From the NCBI GenBank assembly GCA_023473795.1, contig JAMCYS010000064.1, forward strand, positions 1 through 42,577: a DNA stretch of 42,577 bases, written 5' to 3'. The notes below the pieces were generated by a model, which saw only the letters and a list, made by a program, of their open reading frames with translations, was not told where the DNA came from and did not search any database. The position numbers and the translations under genes were made by a program. Shown here piece after piece: positions 26,119 through 34,628 of the stretch. Source of the stretch: Chloroflexota bacterium. GTDB taxonomy: Bacteria > Chloroflexota > UBA6077 > FW602-bin22 > JAMCYS01. Position 1 is the stretch's first letter. Every line of letters starts with the position of its first letter.

Positions 26119-27308
26119 GCGCCGTGACTTCACTTGCATGGCCGATGATACCCCTCGGGGAAGTTGTAAGGCAACGCCGGGAGTTCATCACCATTGATGA
26201 CCTAGCCTCCTACAAGCGCTGTCGCGTACAGCTTCGCGCGCAAGGGATTGTCCTGCGTGACACAGTGCCAGGTGTGGACATAAAGACTAAGCAACAGCAA
26301 ACCTGTCGCCCTGGCGATCTGCTGGTCGCGGAGATCGATGCCAAGCACGGTGGTGTGGGGATCGTTCCCGCCGAACTTGACGGGGCCATAGTCAGCAGCC
26401 ACTACTTCTTGTTTGAGGTCGATGATCAGAAGCTGGACCAGCGCTTTCTTGGCTACTACCTTCACACCCCTGCCTTCCTAGATCAGATACAGGCGCAAGG
26501 CAGCACCAACTATGCAGCTATCCGGCCGGAGCAGGTACTAGGCTACCGTATCCCCCTCCCTCCCCTACCCGAGCAGCGGCGACTGGTGGCGCGGATCGAG
26601 GCCCTGGCGGGGAAGGTGGACGAGGCGAAGAGGTTGCGGGCGGAGGCTGCCGGTCAGCTGCGGGACCTCAAAGCAAGGGCATTGACGCAGGCCTACCTGG
26701 GTTATAGGGATCGATATGGGGCAAGGTCCATTGAGAGCTTAGCGGAGAGCGTGACTGATGGCGACCACATAACCCCACCTTTCCTGGGGGAGGGTGTCAA
26801 GTTCATCTTCGTCGGCAACGTCTCTTCGGGAATACTGCACTTCAAGGGCTGCAAATATGTTACACATGAGCACTACGCATCCTTGGCCTCCCAGCGCCGG
26901 CCCCGGCCTGGTGACGTTCTTTACAGCTCCGTCGGCGCTACACTTGGCGTGCCGGCCGTAGTCGACAGCACGGAGGAGTTCTGTTTCCAGCGGCACATTG
27001 CCATCGTTAGACCAAGGGCTGAGTGTCTTACGCCCAGGTTCCTGTGGTATATGCTTCGCTCTGAGTTCATTTATCGTCTGGCCCGCGCTGCGGCTACAGG
27101 TTCGGCCCAGCCCACGGTGCCGCTGCGGGCGATCAGGGAGTTTCCCATACCTTACCCGCCCATCGAGGCCCAGGTCCAGATCGTGGGTCAGCTGGATTTG
27201 CTGCTATCGCGGCTGGACGAGGCAGGAACGGAACAGATCGAAACGGAGGCTAGCCTGGTTGCCCTCCTGCCCGCCATCCTCGACAAGGCCTTTCGGGGAG
27301 AGCTGTAG
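26115..27308 (+). CDS. hsdS: Type I restriction specificity subunit S (HsdS), complete
   Basis: 397 residues from TTG 26115. Two target-recognition domains (~1-150 and ~200-345) are each followed by a conserved helical region: P-L-P-E-Q-R-R-L-V-A-R-I-E-A-L after the first and Y-P-P-I-E-A-Q-V-Q-I-V-G-Q-L-D after the second. The C-terminus K-A-F-R-G-E-L is characteristic. The TRDs decide the bipartite DNA target of both methylation and restriction. GC bias at third positions is lower within the TRDs than in hsdM, as usual for exchanged specificity domains. The first 558 bases are duplicated upstream. Confidence 0.94.
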   Translation: MSAVTSLAWPMIPLGEVVRQRREFITIDDLASYKRCRVQLRAQGIVLRDTVPGVDIKTKQQQTCRPGDLLVAEIDAKHGGVGIVPAELDGAIVSSHYFLFEVDDQKLDQRFLGYYLHTPAFLDQIQAQGSTNYAAIRPEQVLGYRIPLPPLPEQRRLVARIEALAGKVDEAKRLRAEAAGQLRDLKARALTQAYLGYRDRYGARSIESLAESVTDGDHITPPFLGEGVKFIFVGNVSSGILHFKGCKYVTHEHYASLASQRRPRPGDVLYSSVGATLGVPAVVDSTEEFCFQRHIAIVRPRAECLTPRFLWYMLRSEFIYRLARAAATGSAQPTVPLRAIREFPIPYPPIEAQVQIVGQLDLLLSRLDEAGTEQIETEASLVALLPAILDKAFRGEL

Positions 27309-27342
27309 TCCAGTGGGCGACAGGGAGGGACCCTCACCCCAG

Positions 27343-27388
27343 CCCTCTCCGACGCTTCGCTCTGGACGATGTCCCAGCGGGGAGAGGG
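27343..27388. repeat. CCCTCTCC/GGAGAGGG intergenic inverted repeat
   Basis: CCCTCTCC (27343-27350) pairs with GGAGAGGG (27381-27388), preceded by CCCTCACCCC. The layout resembles short intergenic repeats that I recall as common in Chloroflexota and other high-GC genomes; whether this genome has further copies cannot be seen here. Confidence 0.45.
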
Positions 27389-27397
27389 AGAATAAAC

Positions 27398-27428
27398 AAG
27401 GGGGACGGGCTTCGTTCCCGTCCCCCTT
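27398..27428 (-). terminator. Intrinsic terminator between hsdS and clpC
   Basis: A perfect 12-bp stem (27398-27409 with 27417-27428) with a 7-base loop lies between the convergent genes. On the minus strand the hairpin is followed by TTGTTTATT, a usable U-tract, so it is a good terminator for clpC; on the plus strand it may also stop hsdS transcripts. Confidence 0.75.
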
Positions 27429-27453
27429 CGGGTAACCGGTCTGCGCTTGGAGG

Positions 27454-29919
<2,466 letters not shown>

Positions 29920-30022
29920 AGTATATATTCCTTGGCTCAGACCGACGGAACAGCCGTGCTACCGCCTTGTGTAGCCCCGGTCGAGGTCCGATGCGATCTG
30001 CTGATGACGGCGATGCAACCGA

Positions 30023-30051
30023 ATTATAGGGGTTGAGCCAAGCATTGTCAA
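30023..30051 (-). promoter_or_regulatory. Consensus sigma-70 promoter of clpC with overlapping inverted repeat
   Basis: On the minus strand TTGACA (complement of 30046-30051) and TATAAT (complement of 30023-30028) are both exact, with a 17-bp spacer. The inverted repeat AAGCAT-N7-ATGCTT (30040-30058) straddles the -35 box and would make a repressor site. The leader to the ATG at 29919 is about 95 bases. Confidence 0.85.
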
Positions 30052-30284
30052 AATGCTTACTACCACGGCTGCATCCTTGCCCGCTAGTCTGCCGGCACCC
30101 GGCCCACACTAGCACTAGAATGCAATTTGCGGGCCGGGCCATGCCCACTCGCGTGGCACCCGGCGCCGCGCCGCCTGGGGCGCGCGGACTGCCCGCTCGG
30201 GTCGCCGCGGCAGCCGTCGGCGCCGGCAATCCGTCCCAGGCCGGGGGCCCGAGTCCGGATGGCCTGGTCGAGACGGCTGGCGCT

Positions 30285-30313
30285 TTGCGTTGGCTCTGGC
30301 GCTCTCCTATACT
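30285..30313 (+). promoter_or_regulatory. Probable promoter of the DUF1080-like gene
   Basis: TTGCGT (30285-30290), a 17-bp spacer and TATACT (30308-30313) form a reasonable sigma-70 promoter 57 bases before the ATG at 30370. Confidence 0.5.
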
Positions 30314-30369
30314 ATCAGTTGGTTTGACTTGCCCCGTCGACCTATTCTTGGACTGAGGTGGCTGGATCT

Positions 30370-31014
30370 ATGACTGGCGATGCTCCCGAGCCGCGCACCC
30401 TCACCCCGCTTGACCAGGGCGACGCGACATTTCAGTTGCACAAAGTGCTGGCCGAGCGGACCACCTATAAGGGGAGGAAGGCCCTGCGGGTGACCGACGC
30501 GCTGCCGGGCGGGGCCGAGGGCAACGAAGACCGCCTCGTGGTTCTCGGGCAGACGGATTTCCAGGATGGCGTCATCGAAGTGGAGTTGGCGGGCGAGCCT
30601 GGGCCGGGCGCGCCTGGTCTGGCGCGCGGTTTCGTCGGCATCGCCTTCCACATCGCCCCGGACGTTGCGAGTTTCGAAGCCATCTATCTCAGGCCGACCA
30701 ACGGGCGGGCCGAGGACCAGGTGCGCCGCAACCACTCCGTCCAGTACATAGCCTTCCCGGAGTACCCCTGGCACCGCTCGCGCCGGGAAACGCCGGAGAA
30801 GTACGAATCCTACGTGGACCTCGTGCCGGGTGCCTGGACTTCGCTGCGAATCGAAGTCTCGGGTGAGAGGGCGAGACTCTACGTCCACGGGGCTGAGCAG
30901 CCGACGCTGCTCGTCAACGACCTGAAGCTGGCCGGCAGGCGCGGCCCCGTTGGCCTCTGGACCGGCCCGGGCACCGAGGCCCACTTTGCTAATCCGCGAG
31001 TGACGCCCTCCTAA
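30370..31014 (+). CDS. DUF1080/LamG-like (concanavalin-fold) protein, function unknown
   Basis: 214 residues from ATG 30370, with GAGGTG (30355-30360) 9 bases upstream; a GTG at 30358 would fall inside that site. The sequence suggests a beta-sandwich of the DUF1080/LamG type: F-x-D-G-V-I-E-V-E-L near residue 70, G-F-V-G-I-A-F, the Y-L-R-P-T-N-G-R patch, and closing G-P-V-G-L-W and A-H-F-A-N-x-R-V. Such modules bind or hydrolyse saccharides, or are extracellular lectin-like domains; no signal peptide is seen. Monocistronic. Fold likely, function open. Confidence 0.75.
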   Translation: MTGDAPEPRTLTPLDQGDATFQLHKVLAERTTYKGRKALRVTDALPGGAEGNEDRLVVLGQTDFQDGVIEVELAGEPGPGAPGLARGFVGIAFHIAPDVASFEAIYLRPTNGRAEDQVRRNHSVQYIAFPEYPWHRSRRETPEKYESYVDLVPGAWTSLRIEVSGERARLYVHGAEQPTLLVNDLKLAGRRGPVGLWTGPGTEAHFANPRVTPS

Positions 31015-31039
31015 CCGGCGCCGGGCGCGAGGGCGGGCC

Positions 31040-31486
31040 TTAGGCCAGCGCGTCCCGGTGCAGCTCAACCCGCAGCAGGCGACCGTTGGCCGTCATTTCG
31101 ACCGCCACCACGTCCATCCGGCAGCCGGACGGCTGCTCCGCCAGAGTGGCCAGATAGGCGTCGGCCAGGCGGCACAGCCGCTCCTTCTTGGCGGGCGTGA
31201 TGGACTCCTCGGGCGTGCCCAACCTGGCCCCGCGGCGAGTGCGCACCTCGACCAAAACCAGGCAATCGCCCTCTTGGGCCACGATGTCGATTTCGCCGCC
31301 CGGCAGGCGGACGTTGCGGGCGACGAGCCTGTAGCCTTGCCGTCGCAGGTGCTCGGCCGCTAGGTCCTCGCCCGCGCGCCCCAGGCCCCGCCGGGGGTCT
31401 TCGGGCCTCGCCCCCGCGTCCTTAGGCTGTTTAGGTCGCGGGGGCATGGTCCCCGCGTCCTTAGGCTGTTTAGGTCGCGGGGGCAT
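31040..31486 (-). CDS. YraN/UPF0102 family endonuclease-like protein
   Basis: 148 residues from ATG 31486. The core matches UPF0102: G-R-x-G-E-D-L-A-A, then L-P-G-G-E-I-D-I-V-A-Q-E and V-L-V-E-V-R-T-R, the D...E-x-R form of the PD-(D/E)xK nuclease site. The family is linked to Holliday-junction/DNA metabolism, though its role is poorly defined. The first 26 residues are a 13-residue unit present twice, from a 39-bp tandem repeat; starting at the internal ATG 31447 would leave one unit. It overlaps rnhB by 17 bases, and rplS-rnhB-yraN is a widespread gene order. Confidence 0.88.
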   Translation of the reverse strand: MPPRPKQPKDAGTMPPRPKQPKDAGARPEDPRRGLGRAGEDLAAEHLRRQGYRLVARNVRLPGGEIDIVAQEGDCLVLVEVRTRRGARLGTPEESITPAKKERLCRLADAYLATLAEQPSGCRMDVVAVEMTANGRLLRVELHRDALA

Positions 31487-31489
31487 GGT
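31412..31489. repeat. 39-bp perfect tandem repeat at the rnhB/yraN junction
   Basis: Units 31412-31450 and 31451-31489 are identical. The repeat covers the end of rnhB and the start of yraN and, being 13 codons long, keeps the yraN frame, adding a second initiation codon. Likely slippage-derived and possibly variable in copy number. Confidence 0.92.
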
Positions 31490-32123
31490 CGAGCTCCGCG
31501 CCGCGGAGGGTGCACATCGGCGCGAAAGAGCGGCGATGAATGGGGCACAGGCCGAGCTGCGCCAGCGCCAGCTGGTGCTCCGCCGTACCGTAGCCCTTGT
31601 GCTTGGCGAAGCCGTAGCCGGGATAGGCGGTCTCCATCTCCACCAGCAGGCGGTCGCGGCTGACCTTGGCGACGATGGAGGCGGCGGCGATGCTGAAACA
31701 GAGGGCGTCGCCGTCGACGAGAGGGGTTTGCGGCGTGGGCAGCGAGTGAAGCCGGTAGTAGTCGATGAGGAGATGGTCGGCCGGCAGGCCCAGGTTGTCC
31801 AGCGCCGCGGCCATGGCCAGCCGGTTGGCCGCGTTGATGCCCATCTTGTCGATGAGTTCAGGGGGCATCATACCCACGCCCACGGCCAGAGCCTCTTGGC
31901 AGACCAGGCCGCAGAGTTCGTCCCGCGCCTCGGGTGGCAACTGCTTGGAGTCGCGCACCCTGGCGAGGAGGCTTGGTACCTCGCCTAGCGGCGCAAACAC
32001 GACGGCCGCGGCGACGATGGGGCCCGCCCACGCGCCGCGGCCGGCTTCATCCAAGCCTGCCACGACCCTGCAGCCACAGTGCCAGAGGCGCTGCTCGTGC
32101 GTTAGGGTTGGTATCTGAGCCAT
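31470..32123 (-). CDS. rnhB: Ribonuclease HII
   Basis: 217 residues. RNase HII signature G-L-D-E-A-G-R-G-A-W-A-G-P near residue 23 contains the first catalytic Asp-Glu; the following D-S-K-Q-L, L-I-D-Y-Y and S-I-A-A-A-S-I-V-A-K-V-x-R-D segments complete the fold. It removes RNA primers and misincorporated ribonucleotides. It lies just downstream of rplS and its stop falls within the yraN start region, so all three are one transcript. The last residues lie in the 39-bp repeat. Confidence 0.95.
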   Translation of the reverse strand: MAQIPTLTHEQRLWHCGCRVVAGLDEAGRGAWAGPIVAAAVVFAPLGEVPSLLARVRDSKQLPPEARDELCGLVCQEALAVGVGMMPPELIDKMGINAANRLAMAAALDNLGLPADHLLIDYYRLHSLPTPQTPLVDGDALCFSIAAASIVAKVSRDRLLVEMETAYPGYGFAKHKGYGTAEHQLALAQLGLCPIHRRSFAPMCTLRGAELDHAPAT

Positions 32124-32129
32124 TCTCCC

Positions 32130-32489
32130 CTATGCCGACGGCTGGACGCGCTTCTCCTTGACCCGGGCGCGTTTGCCGATACGGCCGCGCAAGTAGTAAA
32201 GCTGGGCCCGGCGCACCGCGCCGTGGCGGGTCACATCTACCTTTTCCACCCGCGGCGAATGCAGGAGGAATGTACGCTCCACGCCGACGCTGCGGGTCAC
32301 TCGCCGCACCGTGAAGTTCTCGTTGACGCCGCCACCCCGCCGACGCATCACGACGCCCTCGAAGACCTGGATGCGTTCGCGGCCGCCCTCCACGACCTTG
32401 ACGTGGACTCGCACGGTGTCGCCCGGCGCGAACACGGGTACTTCCGCCTTCAGTTGCTCCTGTTCGACGGAACTAAGTAGATCAGTCAT
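32130..32489 (-). CDS. rplS: 50S ribosomal protein L19
   Basis: 119 residues. The start ATG 32489 is chosen for normal L19 length and an AGGGAG site about 10 bases upstream; the frame stays open further 5' but that part does not resemble L19. Family segments [25 protein letters not shown] and Y-Y-L-R-x-R-x-G-K-x-A-R are all present. It sits at the 30S-50S interface. First gene of the rplS-rnhB-yraN operon. Confidence 0.96.
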   Translation of the reverse strand: MTDLLSSVEQEQLKAEVPVFAPGDTVRVHVKVVEGGRERIQVFEGVVMRRRGGGVNENFTVRRVTRSVGVERTFLLHSPRVEKVDVTRHGAVRRAQLYYLRGRIGKRARVKEKRVQPSA

Positions 32490-32550
32490 ATCTAGTACAC
32501 TCCCTAGCCCAGATGGCGAATAAGGACGGACGCCGCGCGCCGCGCTGGCG

Positions 32551-32584
32551 AACAAACTGAAGCCGGGTGGACTCGCCGCCCGGC
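32551..32584 (-). promoter_or_regulatory. Candidate attenuator hairpin in the rplS leader
   Basis: On the minus strand GCCGGG and CCCGGC (complement of 32579-32584 and 32562-32567) form a stem around 11 bases and are followed by TTCAGTTTGTT. A hairpin plus T-rich tail in the leader could be an attenuator, for example one sensing L19; no match to a known leader structure is claimed. Confidence 0.35.
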
Positions 32585-32613
32585 CCTTGCCCTGCAAACA
32601 AACACAGCAATGG

Positions 32614-32643
32614 ATTATAGCACAGTGGCGCCGCCACGGGCAA
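32614..32643 (-). promoter_or_regulatory. Extended -10 promoter of the rplS operon
   Basis: On the minus strand TTGCCC (complement of 32638-32643) is followed after 18 bases by TATAAT (complement of 32614-32619), itself preceded by TGC (extended -10). The untranslated leader would be about 115 bases. Confidence 0.7.
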
Positions 32644-32850
32644 CGCGACCGCGCGTCATCAGGTTCGTCGGCCATCGTGCCTAAGGCGCGTGCCTCTTTC
32701 TGGCTCTGCCCGTCGGGTTCGGATACCACCGCATCAGTGCTCACGCCTTTCGTGCGCACAGCCATCCTGCCCCATCGCCGTTGGTGGCCCGCCGGGGCGA
32801 GGGACGACTTGTGGTGAAGCCGACCCTCTGCCGTGGGCCGTGCGTGCGTG

Positions 32851-32879
32851 TTGCGCTGCCGAACGCCGGGCGCTAGTAT
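32851..32879 (+). promoter_or_regulatory. Possible promoter of the DsbA-like gene
   Basis: TTGCGC (32851-32856), 17-bp spacer, TAGTAT (32874-32879). Transcription from here would start near 32886 and favours translation start at ATG 32920 over ATG 32878, which lies in the -10 box. Confidence 0.4.
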
Positions 32880-32919
32880 GGTGAGCACGTACAGGCAAGA
32901 TCGCGGGGGGGTCCGGCGA

Positions 32920-33747
32920 ATGGGGCAACATGACTTGTGGGGGAGAACTCGACTAGCGCTATGCCTGGCTGCCGGACTGGTTGCGGCGCTCGTGGGCGCC
33001 TGCGCGGCGCCGCCGGCCGACACCTCGTCTCGTCAGCTCGCCGAGCTGCAACAGAGGCTGGCGGCGCAGGAGACGCGCGTGGCAGGCCTGCAGAGCCAGA
33101 ACGCGGCCTTGCAGACGGCTGTGGCCCGGTTGAGCCTAGCCCCGACCCCCACGGCGGTGGCGCCGCTGGCAGCCCTGCCGCCAGCGGCGACCGCGACGGC
33201 GTTGCCGCCCCCCGTGCCGGGGCTGGCGGTCAGCGGGGCCACGAAGGGCAGCCCTGAGGCGAAGGTGACGCTGGTCGAGTACAAGGACTTCCTTTGAATA
33301 TACTGCGCGCGGCATGCCGTGAGCACCGCCCGCCAGATAGACAAGGACTACGTCGCCACCGGCAAAGTGAGGGTGGTCATCAAGAACCGCGCGGGATTAG
33401 GGGCGGAGTCTCAGCCGGCCGCCGAGGCGGCGCTTTGCGCGGGCGACCAGGGGAAGTACTGGGAATTCAGCGACAAACTGTCCGAGGCGCTGATGGCCGG
33501 CAATCGAGCCGGTTTCAACAAAGACAGCTACAAGGCCCTGGCCGGCGAGCTAGGCCTGAACGCCGCTGCCTTCGGGCAGTGCGTGGATGGGGGCAAGTAC
33601 GCGCGGCAAGTGAAGGCCGAGACCGACGAGAGCACCCGGCTGGGCATCACGAGCACGCCCACGTTCCTGGTCAACGGCACCAAAATAATCGGCGCCCAGC
33701 CCTACCAGACCTTCCAGGTCGCCATCGAGGCCGAGCTGGGCAAATAG
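32920..33747 (+). CDS. DsbA-like thioredoxin-fold lipoprotein with in-frame TGA (candidate selenoprotein, UxxC)
   Basis: 275 codons from ATG 32920 to the stop at 33745, interrupted only by TGA at 33295-33297 in the same frame. The N-terminus has a hydrophobic signal and lipobox (V-G-A-C), then a coiled-coil-like Q/L-rich stretch and an A/P/T linker. The fold begins at [10 protein letters not shown], where DsbA-family proteins normally have D-F-x-C-P-Y-C. Here the codons read L-TGA-I-Y-C, so TGA replaces the first active-site Cys while the second (TGC 33304-33306) is kept. The cis-Pro loop [10 protein letters not shown] is intact downstream. Selenocysteine at this place would give a U-x-x-C redox centre; the alternative is a recent nonsense mutation or a sequence error. 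TGA serves as a stop in neighbouring genes. Confidence 0.7.
33304..33325 (+). promoter_or_regulatory. Possible bacterial SECIS-like stem-loop after the TGA
   Basis: Six bases after the TGA, 33304-33312 can pair with 33317-33325 (eight pairs including one G-U, one internal G/A mismatch), leaving a CATG loop, or GCATGC if the top pair opens. The apical loop is about 15 bases from the TGA, near the distance seen for bacterial SECIS elements, and a G at the loop start fits only in the open form. Any GC-rich sequence can fold, so this is weak support. Confidence 0.3.
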
Positions 33748-33831
33748 CCGGCCGCCGGCGCTCCCGGGCGGACGGGGCAGGTCCCGTCCTGATCGCCGTG
33801 CAGGCAGCAACCAGAGCTGAGACTGGTTTTC

Positions 33832-33855
33832 GTAGGGACGGCGCATGCGCCGTCC
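33832..33855 (+). repeat. REP-like element 1 (GTAG plus 20-bp palindrome)
   Basis: GTAG at 33832-33835 is followed by a perfect palindrome at 33836-33855 (GGACGGCGCA with its complement). GTAG at the foot of a hairpin is the hallmark of REP sequences recognised by REP-associated transposases. The transposase's first ATG (33845) lies inside it. Confidence 0.8.
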
Positions 33856-34546
33856 GCCCGCCGGCACTGAGTGGCAAGTGAACGACCTGAAGGATTTGTA
33901 CCCCAGTCGTAGAACCACCCGGCTGCCCGACTACGACTACTCCTGGTCTGGCGCTTACTTCGTGACCGTATGCACTCACGGCAAAGCCTGCCTGTTCGGT
34001 GAGCAGACGAACGCGGCCGTGGCGCTGAACGACCTCGGCCGCATCGTGGAGGCTACCTGGCTAGCCCTGCCCGAGCACTTCCCCTCTGTGCGCCTCGACG
34101 CCTTCGTGGTAATGCCCAACCACGTTCACGGCGTGCTGTTGCTCTCCGCCAACCAAACATCCGCCAATGCCCCCGCACTTGGCACGGTCGTGGGAGCGTT
34201 CAAGTCCGCCGTTAGTCGGCGCCTGCACGAGGCACTAGCGGATGATTGTTCGCCTATCTGGCAGCAGCGCTTCTACGAACACGTCGTGCGTGGCGAAGCC
34301 GACCTCCAGCGCCTCCGCGAGTACATCGCCAACAACCCGCTGGGCAGAAGACCCCGAAAACTCCGGCTAGACGAGCGGACGGGGCATGCCCGTCCCTACG
34401 AAACGGGGAGATGGCAGCTAGGCCACTCCTCGGGCATCAGCAACAGGAAAGCGGCTCAGAAGTTCCGTAGTGGCCGGGCTCTGCCCCGGCCATCTGGTCG
34501 TCCTCCGAAGGACGGGAACGCGGCCTGCGGGCCGCGTGGCCGCTAG
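33845..34546 (+). CDS. REP-associated tyrosine transposase (RAYT, Y1/HUH family)
   Basis: 233 residues from ATG 33845; a GTG at 33878 (new residue 1 before N-D-L-K-D-L-Y) may be the true start because the ATG is inside the REP palindrome. Family features: R-L-P-D-Y-D-Y, G-A-Y-F-V-T-V-C-T-H, the HUH motif M-P-N-H-V-H-G (~residue 96-102), and F-Y-E-H-V-V-R ... L-R-E-Y-I-A-N-N-P with the candidate catalytic tyrosines. RAYTs nick and rejoin single-stranded REP hairpins. The usual protein would end soon after N-N-P; here ~55 further residues are encoded by the downstream REP and flank. Confidence 0.9.
   Translation: MRRPPAGTEWQVNDLKDLYPSRRTTRLPDYDYSWSGAYFVTVCTHGKACLFGEQTNAAVALNDLGRIVEATWLALPEHFPSVRLDAFVVMPNHVHGVLLLSANQTSANAPALGTVVGAFKSAVSRRLHEALADDCSPIWQQRFYEHVVRGEADLQRLREYIANNPLGRRPRKLRLDERTGHARPYETGRWQLGHSSGISNRKAAQKFRSGRALPRPSGRPPKDGNAACGPRGR
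34377..34399 (-). repeat. REP-like element 2, inverted
   Basis: A 7-bp stem (34377-34383 with 34389-34395), loop GCATG, and CTAC at 34396-34399, that is GTAG on the minus strand. It is the same type as element 1 in opposite orientation, so the transposase core is framed by inverted REPs. It is read through by the transposase frame. Confidence 0.75.
34467..34492 (+). repeat. REP-like element 3 (GTAG plus TGGCCGGG hairpin)
   Basis: GTAG at 34467-34470 followed by TGGCCGGG (34471-34478), a 6-base loop and CCCGGCCA (34485-34492). Same GTAG-foot architecture with a different stem sequence, perhaps a second REP class. Confidence 0.55.
34518..34537. terminator. Hairpin between the transposase and the exporter operon
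   Basis: ACGCGGCC (34518-34525) pairs perfectly with GGCCGCGT (34530-34537) across a 4-base loop, near the convergent ends of two transcripts. No T-run follows on either strand, so terminator function is tentative. Confidence 0.4.
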
Positions 34547-34628
34547 GTCCAGGGCACAGCGGAGGAGAGACGGCCGCCGCTGCGGGCGAGGGTGACATCC
34601 ACCGGTTCGATAGTCCAGCGAACGGGTG

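Larger units (their letters stand above)
25311..26672 (+). repeat. Perfect 681-bp tandem duplication across hsdM/hsdS
   Basis: Copy 1 is 25311-25991 and copy 2 is 25992-26672; by eye I see no difference. Each unit holds the last 127 bases of hsdM and the first ~554 bases of hsdS. The junction shows only one base of shared sequence (an A), so it did not arise between long pre-existing repeats. 681 is a multiple of 3, but because the two genes are in different frames the first hsdS is truncated. Identity implies a very recent event or a misassembly. Confidence 0.95.
29920..30369. other. Divergent regulatory region between clpC and a DUF1080-like gene
   Basis: 450 bases without a convincing gene. 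It holds the clpC promoter (30023-30051, minus), a candidate operator over its -35 box (30040-30058), a GC-rich middle with several weak stem-loops, and a probable plus-strand promoter at 30285-30313. No CIRCE or full CtsR-type direct repeat is seen. Confidence 0.6.
32490..32919. other. Divergent region between rplS and the DsbA-like gene
   Basis: 430 bases without a convincing gene. It contains the rplS promoter (32614-32643, minus), a leader hairpin (32562-32584, minus) and a likely promoter for the DsbA-like gene (32851-32879, plus). Between about 32650 and 32840 I see nothing recognisable. Confidence 0.55.

Noticed and set aside
27331-27428. CRISPR-like or phage attachment structure after hsdS
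   Set aside because: Only one inverted repeat and one terminator hairpin are present; there are no repeat-spacer units and no integrase.
29940-30360. tRNA or structured RNA gene in the clpC upstream region
   Set aside because: No cloverleaf, no GTTCGA-type T-arm and no CCA end was found; the stems seen are short and GC-driven.
32490-33023. Upstream extension of the rplS frame as a fused L19 protein
   Set aside because: L19 normally starts at the chosen ATG, which has an SD; the extension contains the likely promoter and no known domain.
33295-33297. Genome-wide recoding of TGA (for example as Trp)
   Set aside because: TGA terminates many genes in the window (such as those ending at 1754, 9 genes' overlaps of the ATGA/GTGA type, and rnhB-neighbouring genes) and Trp is written TGG throughout.
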